From Anastatus disparis (lineage: Eukaryota; Arthropoda; Insecta; Hymenoptera; Eupelmidae): a DNA stretch of 64,000 nt. Below, one piece after another: positions 30,654 through 41,837 of the stretch (position 1 is its first letter; every line of letters starts with the position of its first letter). Both the position numbers and the translations under genes were made by a program. Under the pieces are notes generated by a model. That model searched no databases. It was not told where the DNA came from and saw nothing but the letters and a program-made list of their open reading frames with translations. The stretch spans positions 7,678,001-7,742,000 of the forward strand of contig JAFFSR010000347.1 in assembly GCA_017163975.1 (NCBI GenBank), given 5' to 3'.

Positions 30654-31589
30654 ATGGCTAGAACTCGTGATTACGATATGCTGTTCAAAAATTATATCAT
30701 GCAGTCTGCGGAAGAAGAAAGCATTTATATATGTGATATTCAAGGATTTCAAAGAATATCAGAGGATTCTTTTATTTTCAAAGAAGTTAGTTTCCTCAAT
30801 TTTAGAAAAACAGCTTTACCTACAGTCTATGTTTTCAAATCTCCAATTACATGGGAGGAACTAAATACAGAAGAAAAATGCATGGCTCAGTGGGTGGAAA
30901 GGTTCCATCACGGTATAGCATGGAATTCCGGAGATATTCCATATCATCGTCTACAACGTGTTTTCCAAATCTGCTCGCAAGGAATCAAAAAATTATTTGT
31001 CAAAGGAGAGCAGAAAGTGCAATGGTTGAAAAATCTTTTACCAAGTGTGTAAGTAAAAATATATTTAAATTTTTTATATTCAAAATAATCATTTTCTTAA
31101 TACTTTTCATACTTTTTTATACTTTTTTATACTTTTTTATACTTTTTTTATACTTTTTCATACTTTTTTATACTTTTTATACTTTTTTATACTTTTTTTT
31201 ATACTTTTTATACTTTTTCATACTTTTCTCATACTTTTTAATACTTTTTTCATACTTTTTAATACTTTTTTCATACTTTTTAATACTTTTCTTATACTTT
31301 TATATTATAGTTTAATTATTCTGTTTATTTTATTTGCAGGTCAATTTCAAATGTTGAAGATTTCGGCTGTCCAGCATTAGAAGGAATAATAGGTGATAAG
31401 CACCACTTCTGCTTGAACCACGTTTTCTGTATAAGAAGAAAAAGACCCGTGTGTGCAGTCAATAATACGATTGCTATACGAGCATGGCTACGAAATTACT
31501 TAAATATTAATGATAAAGATGAAGTTGATAATTATTTTAAACAAAACAAAAAAATGAAATGTACATGTTTATATTTTGCAAATGAATAA
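30654..31589 (+). CDS. Polinton HGIAWN-motif protein B, two exons (214 aa)
   Basis: Exon 1 runs from ATG 30,654 to 31,048 (AGTGT|GTAAGT) and exon 2 from 31,340 (TTTGCAG|GTCAAT) to the TAA at 31,587-31,589. Joining keeps the frame. The protein shares with the 18,203-18,676 gene the N-terminal D-x-x-G-F strand (CDIQGFQR), a VFKSPITW segment, HGIAWN, K-x-x-WL and C-terminal Cys/His residues (FGCPALEG, FCLNHVFC, VCAV). The two look like ancient paralogues at opposite sides of one element. A nuclease-like fold is possible but unproven. The intron is filled with a TACTTTTTTA minisatellite. AATAAA overlaps the stop (31,585). Confidence 0.7.
31100..31305 (+). repeat. TACTTTTTTA minisatellite inside the intron of HGIAWN-B
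   Basis: About 20 copies of a 9-12-bp unit (TACTTTTTTA and variants such as ATACTTTTTCA) occupy most of the 291-bp intron 31,049-31,339. Confidence 0.85.
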
Positions 31590-31590
31590 A
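31585..31590 (+). terminator. AATAAA signal overlapping the HGIAWN-B stop codon
   Basis: GAATAAAATT places AATAAA across the stop codon. Downstream (31,632-31,714) are three about 27-bp direct repeats of TAATTGTATTTCTAAAATGA, and then AT-rich sequence before the convergent gene. Confidence 0.4.
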
Positions 31591-32151
31591 ATTTAAAAAA
31601 TTTTTTTATTATTATCTTATTAAAATACTATAATAATTGTATTTCTAAAATGAAAAAATAATTGTATTTCTAAAATGAAAAAAATAATTGTATTTCTAAA
31701 ATGAAAAAAAATAATTATATGTGATTTTAAAAAAATAAAAATTTTATCAATGATTATTATAATTTAATTTAATATTCCCAAAACCAACTACTATTTTTAA
31801 TTATAATAATTTATTTAAGTGAAAAAAAATTTTTTTTTATAAAATAGATTATATTACATATATATAGGAAGGCTCATCAAATAAGCGAGATTAAGATTTT
31901 ATGAACTATTATTATTTTTTTTTTATTGAATTAAAATTTTTATTACATATTTTTCCGCCAGTTACAAAAATTCTTTTTTATATTTATATAAAAAATACAT
32001 GTACATAAATTTATTTTTCAATCAAGATATGTGATGTCTTCTGTTATCATGAGTTCACTGCATGACGAAACTGTTCCCTCATCCTCCTGCGTTGATTTAG
32101 GGAATCTGGCATTCTCATTCTCCTGGTTAGACTTAGGAAGCCTTGTATTCA

Positions 32152-33073
32152 TCACAATCTTTTCCCTGAATGTTTAAGCTGCAAGATTCGTCTTGCAGGA
32201 GGAGGTCTATTCTCCTGGATAGTAGCGCTGCCATTCTCTTCTGAAAAAAAGGAAAAAAAATTAATTATTTATTTAGATAAAATTATTATTTTCAAAAAAA
32301 AATTAATATTTTAAACTTTTTTTCTTTTTTATTTTTTTTTCAATGAAATATTTTTTTTTTTTTTCAACTTACTTGTACCCGAGGGTCCTGGTTGCGGAGA
32401 CTTCTCCCGAAGTTGTGATCCTGAAACAGAAAGAATAAATATTTTAATCTTTTTCTTTTTATATTTTAATGAAATATTTTTTGTTTTTTTAACTTACTTG
32501 TGCCCGAGGGCCCTGGTTGCGGAGACTCCTCCCGAAGTTGTGATCCTGAAACAGAAAAAATAAATATTTTAATCTTTTTTCTTTTTATATTTTAATGAAA
32601 TATTTTTTTCGTTTTTTTTAACTTACTTGTACCCGAAGGCCCTGGTTGCGGCGAGTTCTCTCGAAGAGGAGTTCTTACATCCTCGTTGTTGACTCTGGGA
32701 ACTTTCTTGGGCGTTGCTCTGCATGAAGAGCAACTTGATGACGTTCCACTGGTACTCGAACTTGAACTCGAACTCGAGCTCGATGATCTTTTTCTCGAGC
32801 GCTTCGGGCTTGCCCTCGGTGTTTCCATATTTTCGAAGCCTTGATATAATTGCTGCATTGAAGCAGACTGCGGCATCGATGGCACTAAAAAAAAGAAAAC
32901 AAAAATAATTAATTATTGAAATAATATATAAAAAACTATTAATTATGAAAAAAGAAAAAAATTATCAAATATTACTCACACGATGTTATTGCATCCATCG
33001 CCCATGTGACGTGATCAAGCATCAACAAGATCAACGAGCCGTTCCTCATTAACCATTGGATTCTCTCCCTCAT
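32152..33073 (-). CDS. Ser-rich Polinton gene with tandem 48-bp mini-exons (about 180 aa, spliced)
   Basis: Model on the minus strand: exon 1 33,073-32,980 (donor GTGAGT), exon 2 32,884-32,627, exon 3 32,545-32,498, exon 4 32,420-32,373, exon 5 32,240-32,152. All introns are GT-AG and all junctions are phase 1. Exon 2 encodes a Ser run and ends SPQPGPSGT; exons 3 and 4 are near-identical 16-codon copies of that tail. An upstream ATG (33,126) and a downstream open frame to 32,018 are out of frame with this model, so the ends may have decayed. No known domain; a low-complexity basic/Ser nuclear protein is plausible. Confidence 0.55.
32368..32632 (-). repeat. Tandem exon-intron duplication (about 127-bp period)
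   Basis: Donor sites CTTAC (plus strand) recur at 32,368, 32,493 and 32,622, spaced 125 and 129 bp apart. Each is preceded (minus sense) by the same CCTCGGGTACAA-type exon end. Exon and intron halves are duplicated together, including the poly-pyrimidine acceptor tract ending CTGTTTCAG. Confidence 0.85.
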
Positions 33074-33126
33074 TATTTTGAGGCTCGCACTAGTTTTGTT
33101 TTCTTGATTTTTTTTCCGTTTGCCAT

Positions 33127-33671
33127 TTTTTATTTTTTTAAATACGATTTAAATCGAAACTTAAATTTTTCAATCTTGCTTTAGGAAGCTTGAGAGACTG
33201 AATACTGAACATTGCATGCAGCATAGTATTTATACAAAAAAATTTACAAAATTACCTACCTGCGGAAAAAATTTTTTGACAATCCTCCAAGTATTTTCCA
33301 CGCCCTCTTTTCTATCTAAAAGAATGCATTCGCAAAGGGCTTCGTTTTCAAAATTAAATGACCGATATATCGTTTTAGGAAAAGAGTAAAAGACCTTTTT
33401 TCTTAAAAAAAAAGATAAAATAAGATAAGTGGTGACTTTCAAAAATATAAACCTGTCAAGAAAACCTTTTCTGAAAGGAAAAAAATTCACCAATAACCTT
33501 ATTTTAACTTAATACATGGATATAGAATGGGCACAATAAAAGTTTCAATTTTGAAAGAAAAAAGATTGTAAGATTATAAACATGAAAACCAAAACAAAGT
33601 TTCTTTTCTCAGTAAAAGAAAACATATTTTTACGAAAAGGAAAAAAAGGTCTCTTTCCAACAAAATGAAAA
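33127..33671. other. Polinton right-arm spacer without a recognisable gene
   Basis: No supportable ORF. The sequence is AT-rich with short homopolymers and leads into the tandem array that begins at about 33,672. Confidence 0.5.
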
Positions 33672-34388
33672 CAAGTGACTTTAAATAGTAAAGTAATGTG
33701 AAAGTGACCAAAGGGAAAATATCTATCGATCAGAAGCATGTGGGTTAAAGAAACTGTCATAGAGATGAAAAAGAAAAAACATACAGTGGTAAAACAATGA
33801 CGAGACCGAGGGTTTTCTGTGTATACCTGCACTCAAAGACATTAGGCGCCGCATGTATCCTTCAGCGTTGCGTAAAGCGCCGATTGCATTAAGATTATCA
33901 GAACAAGCAGAAAGTGACTTTGAATAGTAAAGTAATGTGAAAGTGACCAAAGGGAAAATATCTATCGATCAGAAGCATGTGGGTTAAAGAAACTGTCATA
34001 GAGATGAAAAAGAAAAAACATGCAGTGGTAAAACAATGACGAGACCGAGGGTTTTCTGTGTATACCTGCACTCAAAGACATTAGGCGCCGCATGTATCCT
34101 TCAGCGTTGCGTAAAGCGCCGATTGCATTAAGATTATCAGAACAAGCAGAAAGTGACTTTGAATAGTAAAGTTATGTGAAAGTGACCAAAGGGAAAATAT
34201 CTATCGATCAGAAGCATGTGGGTTAAAGAAACTGTCATAGAGATGAAAAAGAAAAAACATGCAGTGGTAAACAATGACGAGACCGAGGTTTTTTTGTGTA
34301 TACCTGCACTCAAAGACATTAGGCGCCGCATGTATCCTTCAGCGTTGCGTAAAGCGCCGATTGCATTAAGATTATCGGAGCAATCAGA
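33672..34388 (+). repeat. Tandem array, three copies of a 239-bp unit
   Basis: The marker GACCAAAGGGAAAATATCTA occurs at 33,706, 33,945 and 34,184, exactly 239 bp apart, with very few differences. Each unit contains GACATTAGGCGCCGCATGTA. A diverged partial copy is at about 34,922-35,030. ORFs here are frame-shadow products of the repeat. Confidence 0.9.
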
Positions 34389-34632
34389 GTCCGTTTTTGG
34401 GACACTGACTGTACCGACTAAGTGGCGCTGCGGGGAAGCGAAAGAGAAAGGGTCACTAGCAAACGTAAAATTTTTCTATGGATGGAGAGTCTTTGCATTA
34501 AGATTATCGGAGTAATCAGAGTCCATTTTCAGCACACTGATTGCGCCGACTAAGTGGCGCTGCGGGGAAGCGAAAGGGTCACTAGCAAACATAAATTTTT
34601 TTCGGCGGATGGAGAGTCTTTTTTTGTAGCGC
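34365..34632 (+). repeat. Two-copy 133-bp tandem repeat
   Basis: ATTAAGATTATCGGAG recurs at about 34,365 and 34,498, followed in both by CGACTAAGTGGCGCTGCGGG and GGATGGAGAGTCTTT. It is contiguous with the 239-bp array. Confidence 0.8.
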
Positions 34633-35092
34633 TGCCCACTATGCATTTTCTTGAACGTTGCACAAAAATTAACCTGCTTTTAGGAGAGAAGGAAAAGAAT
34701 GTCCTTTCTCTTAATGCAGTACACTGTGTGTGTTCTTTTTTAAGTCGCAGGTGCATGAAAATAATGAATCATGCAACCTTTAAGATATAATACTGTCTTT
34801 ATCTTTTTGAAAGAAAATCTTTTTTGAGAAAAAAATTTATTATAAGGGTCAGCTATCTTTTTTCATCTTGTTTAAAAAAAAAGAGAACTCTTATTTGTAA
34901 AAGATAAGGAAAAATATTCCTTGACCAAAGGAAAAATATCTATCAATCAAAAGAAGGTGGCTTAAAGAAAAAAAAGTCATAGAGATGAAAAAAAGGAAAA
35001 CATGCAATCGTAAACATTAATCTTTCAAAAGAAAAAACATCTTGGGACTCCCTACGGTATGGGGCCACCTACAAATCAAACAAAAAAAGGTA

Positions 35093-35440
35093 ACTCTTAT
35101 GGGTTTATACACATATTGGATTCTAAATCACATGGAGTAGGGAAGGGTGGGCGTGAACAAAATACTGAAATTCAAAAAATCACACGGAGAAGGGGATACT
35201 CTTATGTGCTTATACACACATCGGATTCTCGATCACACGGAGTAGGGAAGGGTGGGCGTAAATAAAAACCAAAATTCAAAAAATCATTCGAAGAAGGGGA
35301 TACTCTTATGGGCTTATACACACATTACATTCTCGATCACATGGAGCAGGGAAGGGTGGGCGTAAATAAAAACCAAAATTCAAAAAATCACTCGAAGAAG
35401 GGGATACTCTTATGGGCTTATACACACATTACATTCTAGA
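35093..35440 (+). repeat. About 104-bp tandem repeats abutting the right terminal repeat
   Basis: ACTCTTATG recurs at 35,093, 35,198, 35,302 and 35,406. Units share GGAAGGGTGGGCGT and TATACACACAT. The last partial unit runs directly into the terminal inverted repeat. Confidence 0.85.
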
Positions 35441-35506
35441 TCACTTTGAGGAGAGAGGGGGTGATCCAGAAGGAACCTGAGCCAGTATGCCTATAGCTTA
35501 TCTACT
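35436..35506 (-). repeat. Polinton right terminal inverted repeat
   Basis: This is the reverse complement of the left end, with a few mismatches over about 70 bp. It ends GCTTATCTACT at 35,506, followed by the target duplication CATCAT. It contains one GTGATCCAGAA copy and one TAGATCAC. Confidence 0.9.
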
Positions 35507-36360
35507 CATCATACACATTGCGAAAATTAACAACTTTTATTTGTAAAGGAGCGAAAGAGATAGAGAACGAATAAAAATTGATTAGTAAGCTGACTAATGA
35601 ACCCGGTATTTCAAAACATTTTAAGTAGTGCTTCTGAAAATTTGGACACTACGTCAGCTATAACTAATTTTTTCAATCCTTGATCGTTCTCACGGAGACT
35701 ATAAATTTCTCGGATTGCTCCACTTATTGCCTTTTGTCTAATTGAGACTGTAACCAGATAGTCGGTTGCGGGGACCACTGTAAATCAGTGCAAACATACA
35801 AATAAAATTATAATTAAAATAAAAAGAATTTATTAATAATTTAGAATAAAGCTAAGTGTAAAATACTTCATTTATTCTCGTACAATTATTTAAGTACAAT
35901 TAATTATTTAAAGATAATAGTGAAATTTTATAAAGGTCATCAAGGGACAATTATTGGTGAATTACGATCTAAGTGATTAATAATATTATCTGTGAAGTGA
36001 AGCTGACGCAGAAACCAAATTGACAGAACAGAAAAGGAAAGGATCAAAAGGATCACAGAGAAAAAAGGAAATTACAATCGTTCGAGCATTCTTCTCTTTC
36101 CCTCTTTCTTCGAATAAAGTAAGTTAGTTTATAAACTGTAATTTCGAATTAATTGTAATAAGAAAAGTAAATAAGATAAATAAAATATTTAACCTCAATA
36201 ATTAATATTTTTATTATTTTTCTTAATATATTTATATATATAATTAATTTATTATAAAAATATTAACTTGTGAAAGGTAAGTCCTGGGACTGACTGGTTC
36301 AACACAAAAATAAATAATTATTGTTGAAATCCAACGACCGAAGTATATTCGGCCGTAACA
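35507..36360 (+). mobile_element. 5' LTR of retrotransposon B, right piece
   Basis: Starting with the second CATCAT, this matches the 3' LTR from about 46,734 to 47,417 and continues to GGCCGTAACA at 36,360. By eye it differs from the 3' LTR at roughly one base in eleven. With 17,886-18,027 it makes one LTR of about 990 bp. Confidence 0.85.
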
Positions 36361-37746
36361 ATTGGCATTCCTGGTGGGGAACCAGTAAAACTTTTCACTT
36401 GTTAATAAAAATTTTATAAATTATAATTTAATTTCAATAAATAATACTTTATTAGAAAGTATAATTGCACCATATATAACTGTTATACGGAGAAATAACA
36501 AGTTATATATAGTTTATTAAAATACATTATTATTTTATTCAAAATAAAATTTGCCTCACTATAAAGTAGTTAGATTTTTATGGTATTATATAAGTTTATA
36601 AATAATTTATTATTGAAATATTAACAATTTAAATAATTAAATAAAAATAATTTCATTATGAATATCGTTAATATCTAAATTTCTTTATTTAAACGAACAA
36701 CTTCGGTCAACGACCACTGCGTCATCAAATAATTTTATTGTGACCTAGATATCATTATTTTACTCATTATTAAACAGTTCATATTAATAATTTATTCTTG
36801 ATAATAACAGGTAATTAACATAATGGATAAATAAATTTCTATAAATAATATAATATAAAAATATAAAATAAAGATACACAATATTCAAATACACAAAATA
36901 CTAATAAAACATTTTGTTTTAATCGTACGGTCAACGACCATCTACAAGTCAAAAGTTAAGAGTCAGCAGAATCTTACAACTTGTGTGTCTCTTATCGTTT
37001 ACCTTTAAATTAATAAAGTAAATTTTCGTTTAAAACTTTTAAATCTTTCAAAACATTTAATTTAATGAACTTGATATTTTAATAATTAATAACTAATTAT
37101 AATGTTTTTTTTTAATATAAACAAGGGTAAATCATAGATAATATTCGTTAATCAGAAATTTAAGAATAAATAAACTATATTTTAATTCAATTAATATAAC
37201 TTTGAGATTATTATACCCTAAATTAATAAATTGTAGTAACCATAATTCAGATTTTAGTTTATGATAAATTACTATCCTGCAAATTTCGAGCCTTGAGTAA
37301 TAATGTCACTTCATTACATTTAACACAACTCAGTTATAGAAAAATTATACTTCCAATATTATAAACTGCTGAAATGCGACATCCAAAGTGAAATGAATAC
37401 GGTCATTAAAAGTGCAAAATCAGCATTTCGCTGCTCACCAGATACATCAAGTTCAACTAACGCATAAATAAAAGTTTTGATAATAATTCGTATCAAAACT
37501 TTAATAAACAAATATTTTATAATAATAAACAATAATTTATACTAATATATCTAATATAAGTAAGAAAAAGTAAAATAATTATATTTAATTCGACAAAGTT
37601 AATATTAAATGACACACCCTTATATATTAATTCATATTAAAAAGAATAATTTTTTTTAGATTAATAAAATTAAAATCTAGCTAGTTATAGTGTTATAGAG
37701 TATAGTGATTTCTGTTCGTTATATTTTCCTACCTTCTTTTCTTACT

Positions 37747-37823
<77 letters not shown>

Positions 37824-38796
37824 TAAGACAATCCTTTTATAAGTTTTTTTTTTTTTTATTTAGTTTTAGATTATTCATGGGAAATATTGATTTATATTGT
37901 ATTATTTCTCATCAGCCTTTTATCAAACTTTAATGATTTAACCAATTGCTTATTTAAAATTATTTATTTCACTTAAAACGTGGTGTTCATTAGCTGGTAT
38001 ATTTGTTTGTTTTTCTATATAATTATAAACTTAATAATAATTCAATTATTAATTAACGATGAATTTTAATATTTTTAACCATTCCATCTGAAATTCACCA
38101 TAATAATACGCTTAAAATATTAATAAAATCTGAACTTAATACCATTTAAACAAATCACTAATTAATTCAGTTACATACTTATATATTATTAAATACAGTA
38201 TGCTATATAAATTATTTATATAAAAGTTATATGATTGATTAATATAATTCATAATATAAAAATTTACTTATTTTCTTACATACGTTGAACTATATAGTAA
38301 ATAAAATTTGACTTAATGTAATTAAATAAAGAATAAAGAGACATAGATAATAACCATGACAACTAGACAAAAAATATCGCGAATAGAGAACGCTGACGAA
38401 TCGGTAAGACTTGTCCATTGCTTATATAAATTTTATAAATTATCATTTACTTTTGATTAATCAATAATAAATAACACTTCATGAAATTAATATTTGCGCC
38501 ATATATAACTGTTATATAAAGAAATAACTAGTTATATATAGTTTAATATTAAATTTATAATTTTAAAACCTGTACTATTATAAAGTAGTTGGATTCGGAA
38601 GGACTAAATATAACCAGATAAATAATTCGTGATAAAATATTATGAATTTCTAAATTTTAAAAACATTTGTTTCATATAATATATCAAATCGACGATTATA
38701 CATTGAATAATAGTTATGCAAGTTAATTTACGTTAGCGCATTTCAAAATTAAACTAATAATTATTATATTATAATCAACTCCATAACATAGCAACA
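36361..38796 (+). other. Retro B leader with candidate primer-binding site
   Basis: ATTGGCATTCCTGGTGGGGA follows the LTR directly; TGGCATTCC at 36,363 is a candidate primer-binding site. The leader is long and AT-rich. Two related blocks (about 36,380-36,600 and about 38,430-38,640) both contain CATATATAACTGTTATA. A CGGTCAACGACCA motif recurs near 36,700 and 36,930. A short ORF at 38,358 ends at a GTAAG donor-like site, perhaps a leader exon. A (TA)n run is at about 37,752-37,818. Confidence 0.5.
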
Positions 38797-39849
38797 ATGA
38801 AACGACGTCGAGAGAACATATTTCACAAAGAGGAGAGTTCCTCTGATTCTGATGATACTAAAGATGAAGATTATATAAAGGCAAAGACATATTAGAGACG
38901 TAGAATAGAAGTCCTTACAAGAAAACTAAAGGTCTCTAAGTATCGCCACTACCGCGATTTAGAACGTTTTGTAAATTCGATAAAAATTTTCGGTTCTTCA
39001 AATGATTTAGAAAATTTCCTGAAAGAATGTTTTCAATCCTCAAACATATTTGGACATTTTTGTGATGAAATAATAAACTGTGCATATTACAATCAATTAC
39101 AAAAGGATCCCTTAAAATTTTTCCAACGGCTCAGTGACATTGTGAATGAAGCTTACTCTGCCTACAGTAATCCTAAATACTCTTAAACTATTTTCAAAAC
39201 CCACATATTGAATCGAATGCGAGAAATTACAATGCACCTTTATCGAAGACAGGTAAAGACAATAGCGCCACAAATAAATGTTGTACAAGAATCACAAATA
39301 GATTATAAGAAAGCAGAAACTTTCTACAATTGTTTAGATTTAAAAGAACAAAAAGCACGAATGTGTTACTCAGAAGAATTAGAAGATTATAGAGCAGTAG
39401 TAGAAACTTCTGTTATCACTAAAAATCATACATTTAAAATAAAAAACGCTCAAATTCTCAGATAAATTGGGAAACAATAAAACCACCACACGAATCTCCT
39501 AATCAGAAGGAATGTTACGCCATAGAAAATCAATCGGCAAATAATGAGAATTATGAAGTAATAGACGAAAAAACAACAAACGTATTTGATGACGTATGCA
39601 TAATTAACTCTGCACGAGAATCTCAGATACAATATGAAACAACGGAAATACTTAATATACCTGATTGCGGTTATGAACATATAGAAAAAATCACTAAAAT
39701 TGAGGAGCTTAAGAGCACAGAAAAACAATACGTGAATATTGTCGGCGACCTTACTATTCAATTCATACAACCTGAAACATTAGAAAAAATTAATACTTTA
39801 ACTAATTTAAAATTTAGCCCATGCTTGAAATCAGGCCTAAAAACTGAAT
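38797..39849 (+). pseudogene. Retro B gag-like relic
   Basis: A frame from ATG 38,797 begins MKRRRENIFHKEESSSDSDD and runs to about 39,465 with in-frame stops at about 38,893 and 39,184. It then continues in another frame (about 39,465-39,849). Its position after the LTR and leader and its helical, charged composition suggest gag. There is no zinc knuckle and no protease downstream. The family is not recognised with certainty. Confidence 0.45.
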
Positions 39850-40325
39850 AAATTAAAATTAATTCCTAAAAATCAATTAAATACAATTTAAAACGTCAAA
39901 CAATTTTCGACAAAGATCATAAAATCTTTCACTACTAAAGTAATAATTCAAAGCAAAAAGAAACTTGATAAAATTAAAATTAGATCAATTAACATCCGTA
40001 AACGTAACTTAATTAAACGGCATTTAAAATCAATAATAACCAGAATTTCATTTAAAGGCCAAGAAAATAATCACATAAGTTCTAGAACAATCTATAAGGA
40101 GAAATATGCCGGGTCCGGACAGTCCGAACCCACGGCCTCTAAAAGATTATCAAATTCACTAGAAAGACCAAACCCAATTCGCAAAATACTTAAATCTTCG
40201 TACATGCAAATAAGCCAAGGAAACAGCCTTAAAAATTATTTAGGGTTGGACCAAAAACTTGAGAAGGAAGGTATAGGAAATAAAAATGAGTCTTCTGATA
40301 AAAAATACTATCAACCTCTCTCGAA

Positions 40326-40673
40326 ATGGAAAAAAAATTTAAAGAAATAGCCACTCGCCATCATGAACGGAATTGTACTTACACATACATAGCCACAGGA
40401 TTTTTTACAAACTCAATAATAGGAACAGCAATATTCATTCTAATCTGGAAATGTAAATCCTTAAAATGTAAGCAACGAACTAAACACAGTCGAAAAATAA
40501 ATAGTGTAGAATTGCGAGAATGTCCTTTAAAACAACCAGAATCGAAACGCCATACTACTTACGTGACCTTACAACCTCTTCAACAAAACCACTTCAATCA
40601 TCAGATACTGGAAATCTCCGAACTTTCTAACCTGTGCAATCATAACACAGAGGTCACACCTCATGAAAATTAA
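40326..40673 (+). CDS. Env-like C-terminal fragment of retro B (membrane anchor)
   Basis: This 115-codon ORF has one strong hydrophobic segment (about residues 20-40, containing FFTNSIIGTAIFILIW) followed by a Cys/Lys-rich tail (KCKSLKCKQR). The plan fits the transmembrane anchor and cytoplasmic tail of an errantivirus-type envelope protein. It sits where env would be, but no pol lies between it and the gag-like frame. Any type I membrane anchor would look similar. Nothing upstream in this frame supports a full envelope protein. Confidence 0.4.
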   Translation: MEKKFKEIATRHHERNCTYTYIATGFFTNSIIGTAIFILIWKCKSLKCKQRTKHSRKINSVELRECPLKQPESKRHTTYVTLQPLQQNHFNHQILEISELSNLCNHNTEVTPHEN

Positions 40674-40977
40674 ACTCAAGAACGATCTTTCTCTGCAGCC
40701 TCCCTGGATGCTGATTTACCACTGCAGAACATCACCTACGCCTAATCTTAATGAAAGCAGCAACCTGACAATTCCACCATCACTTTTCAAAGAAGATTTC
40801 AAATAAACATTCAAGAACTTAAATCATTAACTTGAAACATTAAATTTAATATTTTATATACTATGGCAATATTTTTTTTTTTTAGTTTAACTCATATGAA
40901 TTTTTGTAATATTATAAGCACCGATACTATATACATTCCAAAACCTTACAAATTAACGACAATCTAAAATTAAAATA

Positions 40978-41837
40978 CACTCAATTCTCGCTATTACGAG
41001 CAACTCGGGAATAATTTCTCTCGCTATTACGAGCGTGAGAGGGGCTCCCACCACTCAAAAAATGCTATGCTTAGAATAATAAGCGAAACAATACCGAACG
41101 AATATAAACAATATTTATATCGGTTGTACGTGTGTAACCATTTAATTTTCATTGAAATAAGATCGTTTATTTGATTTATTTATTTTTAGTTTCATTCTCC
41201 TGAAACCGTTCTTTGTATGGCCCAAACCATGCTTCATTGGAGTCAAGATGTAAATCGAATTTCATGTGCAGAAAGAGCAACGCTGATTAAAGCTCGAAAT
41301 ATTGCTCTTGACATTTTTTTCAAAAGCAATGAAAATAGCATTTAATTTTGTTTCATAATTGTTGAATTAATTTTTTGTTTTTTTTTCGTAGTCAGTTTTT
41401 TATCGTAATTATTTTTTGTTTTTTCATGTTGATACGGTCAATTTACTAATAATCATCTGAAAATAAAATTTTTATTAAAGAACATTAATTTGATATTATG
41501 TCATTAAAATGAACATAAAAAAATAATATGAATAAAAATAAATAATTATAAACATGCATACATAATAATAAAAATATAGATATAGTAAAAGATTATATAT
41601 TATTCAAATAGTACATTACACGAAATCATATATTATTTAAATAGTACATTAATGCGCGTCGATAGGGAGGGAACACCCACTCTTGTTGCGCGTATGTAAG
41701 GAGGGAGGTCGAATTTTCGAGCAAAACATGAAGAAAAATAGATTGTGTAGTGGGGGAAGAAGGAGAAGCATTTTGCTTGCTTTAGCGAGACCAAAATGCT
41801 CGTTCTATCGAACGCTTGTTATAGCGAGAATTGAGTG
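40978..41837 (+). mobile_element. Tc1/mariner (pogo-like) non-autonomous element, 860 bp
   Basis: Terminal inverted repeats start CACTCAATTCTCGCTAT on both sides and are flanked by TA (40976-40977 and 41838-41839). The CTCGCTATAACG-like core resembles pogo/Tigger ends. The left repeat has an internal second copy (TCTCGCTATTACGAGCG). Inside lies one short open exon (41,190-41,345). It inserted into the interior of retro B. Confidence 0.75.
41190..41345 (+). pseudogene. 51-codon exon-like ORF inside the pogo-like element
   Basis: A frame opens directly after an acceptor-like TTATTTTTAG and reads HSPETVLCMAQTMLHWSQ..., ending in TAA at 41,343-41,345. It is amphipathic-helical and has balanced composition, unlike the surrounding AT noise. 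Being inside terminal inverted repeats, it may be the last exon of a former pogo-type transposase. I do not recognise the family with certainty. Confidence 0.35.

Larger units (their letters stand above)
18028..35506. mobile_element. Polinton/Maverick (adintovirus-like) element, 17,479 bp, full length
   Basis: The termini match as inverted repeats (AGTAGATAAGCTATAGGCAT at 18028 and its complement ending at 35506; about 70 bp alignable). They are flanked by a perfect 6-bp duplication CATCAT (18022-18027 and 35507-35512), the expected Polinton target-site size. The element encodes the diagnostic set: protein-primed DNA polymerase B, retroviral-type integrase with chromodomain, A32-like packaging ATPase, adenovirus-type protease, major capsid and penton proteins. 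Several genes carry frameshifts or stops, so this copy is probably inactive as read. It sits in the 5' LTR of retro B and is younger than that element. Confidence 0.95.

Noticed and set aside
33545..34515. Several ORFs on both strands in the 239-bp array
   Set aside because: Each copy yields a different frame and the ORFs follow the repeat unit, so they are shadows.
18028..35506. Interpretation as a recently integrated, infectious exogenous virus
   Set aside because: The TIR, 6-bp duplication and integrase fit transposition; stops and frameshifts in several genes and residence in an old LTR argue for an endogenous, decaying copy.
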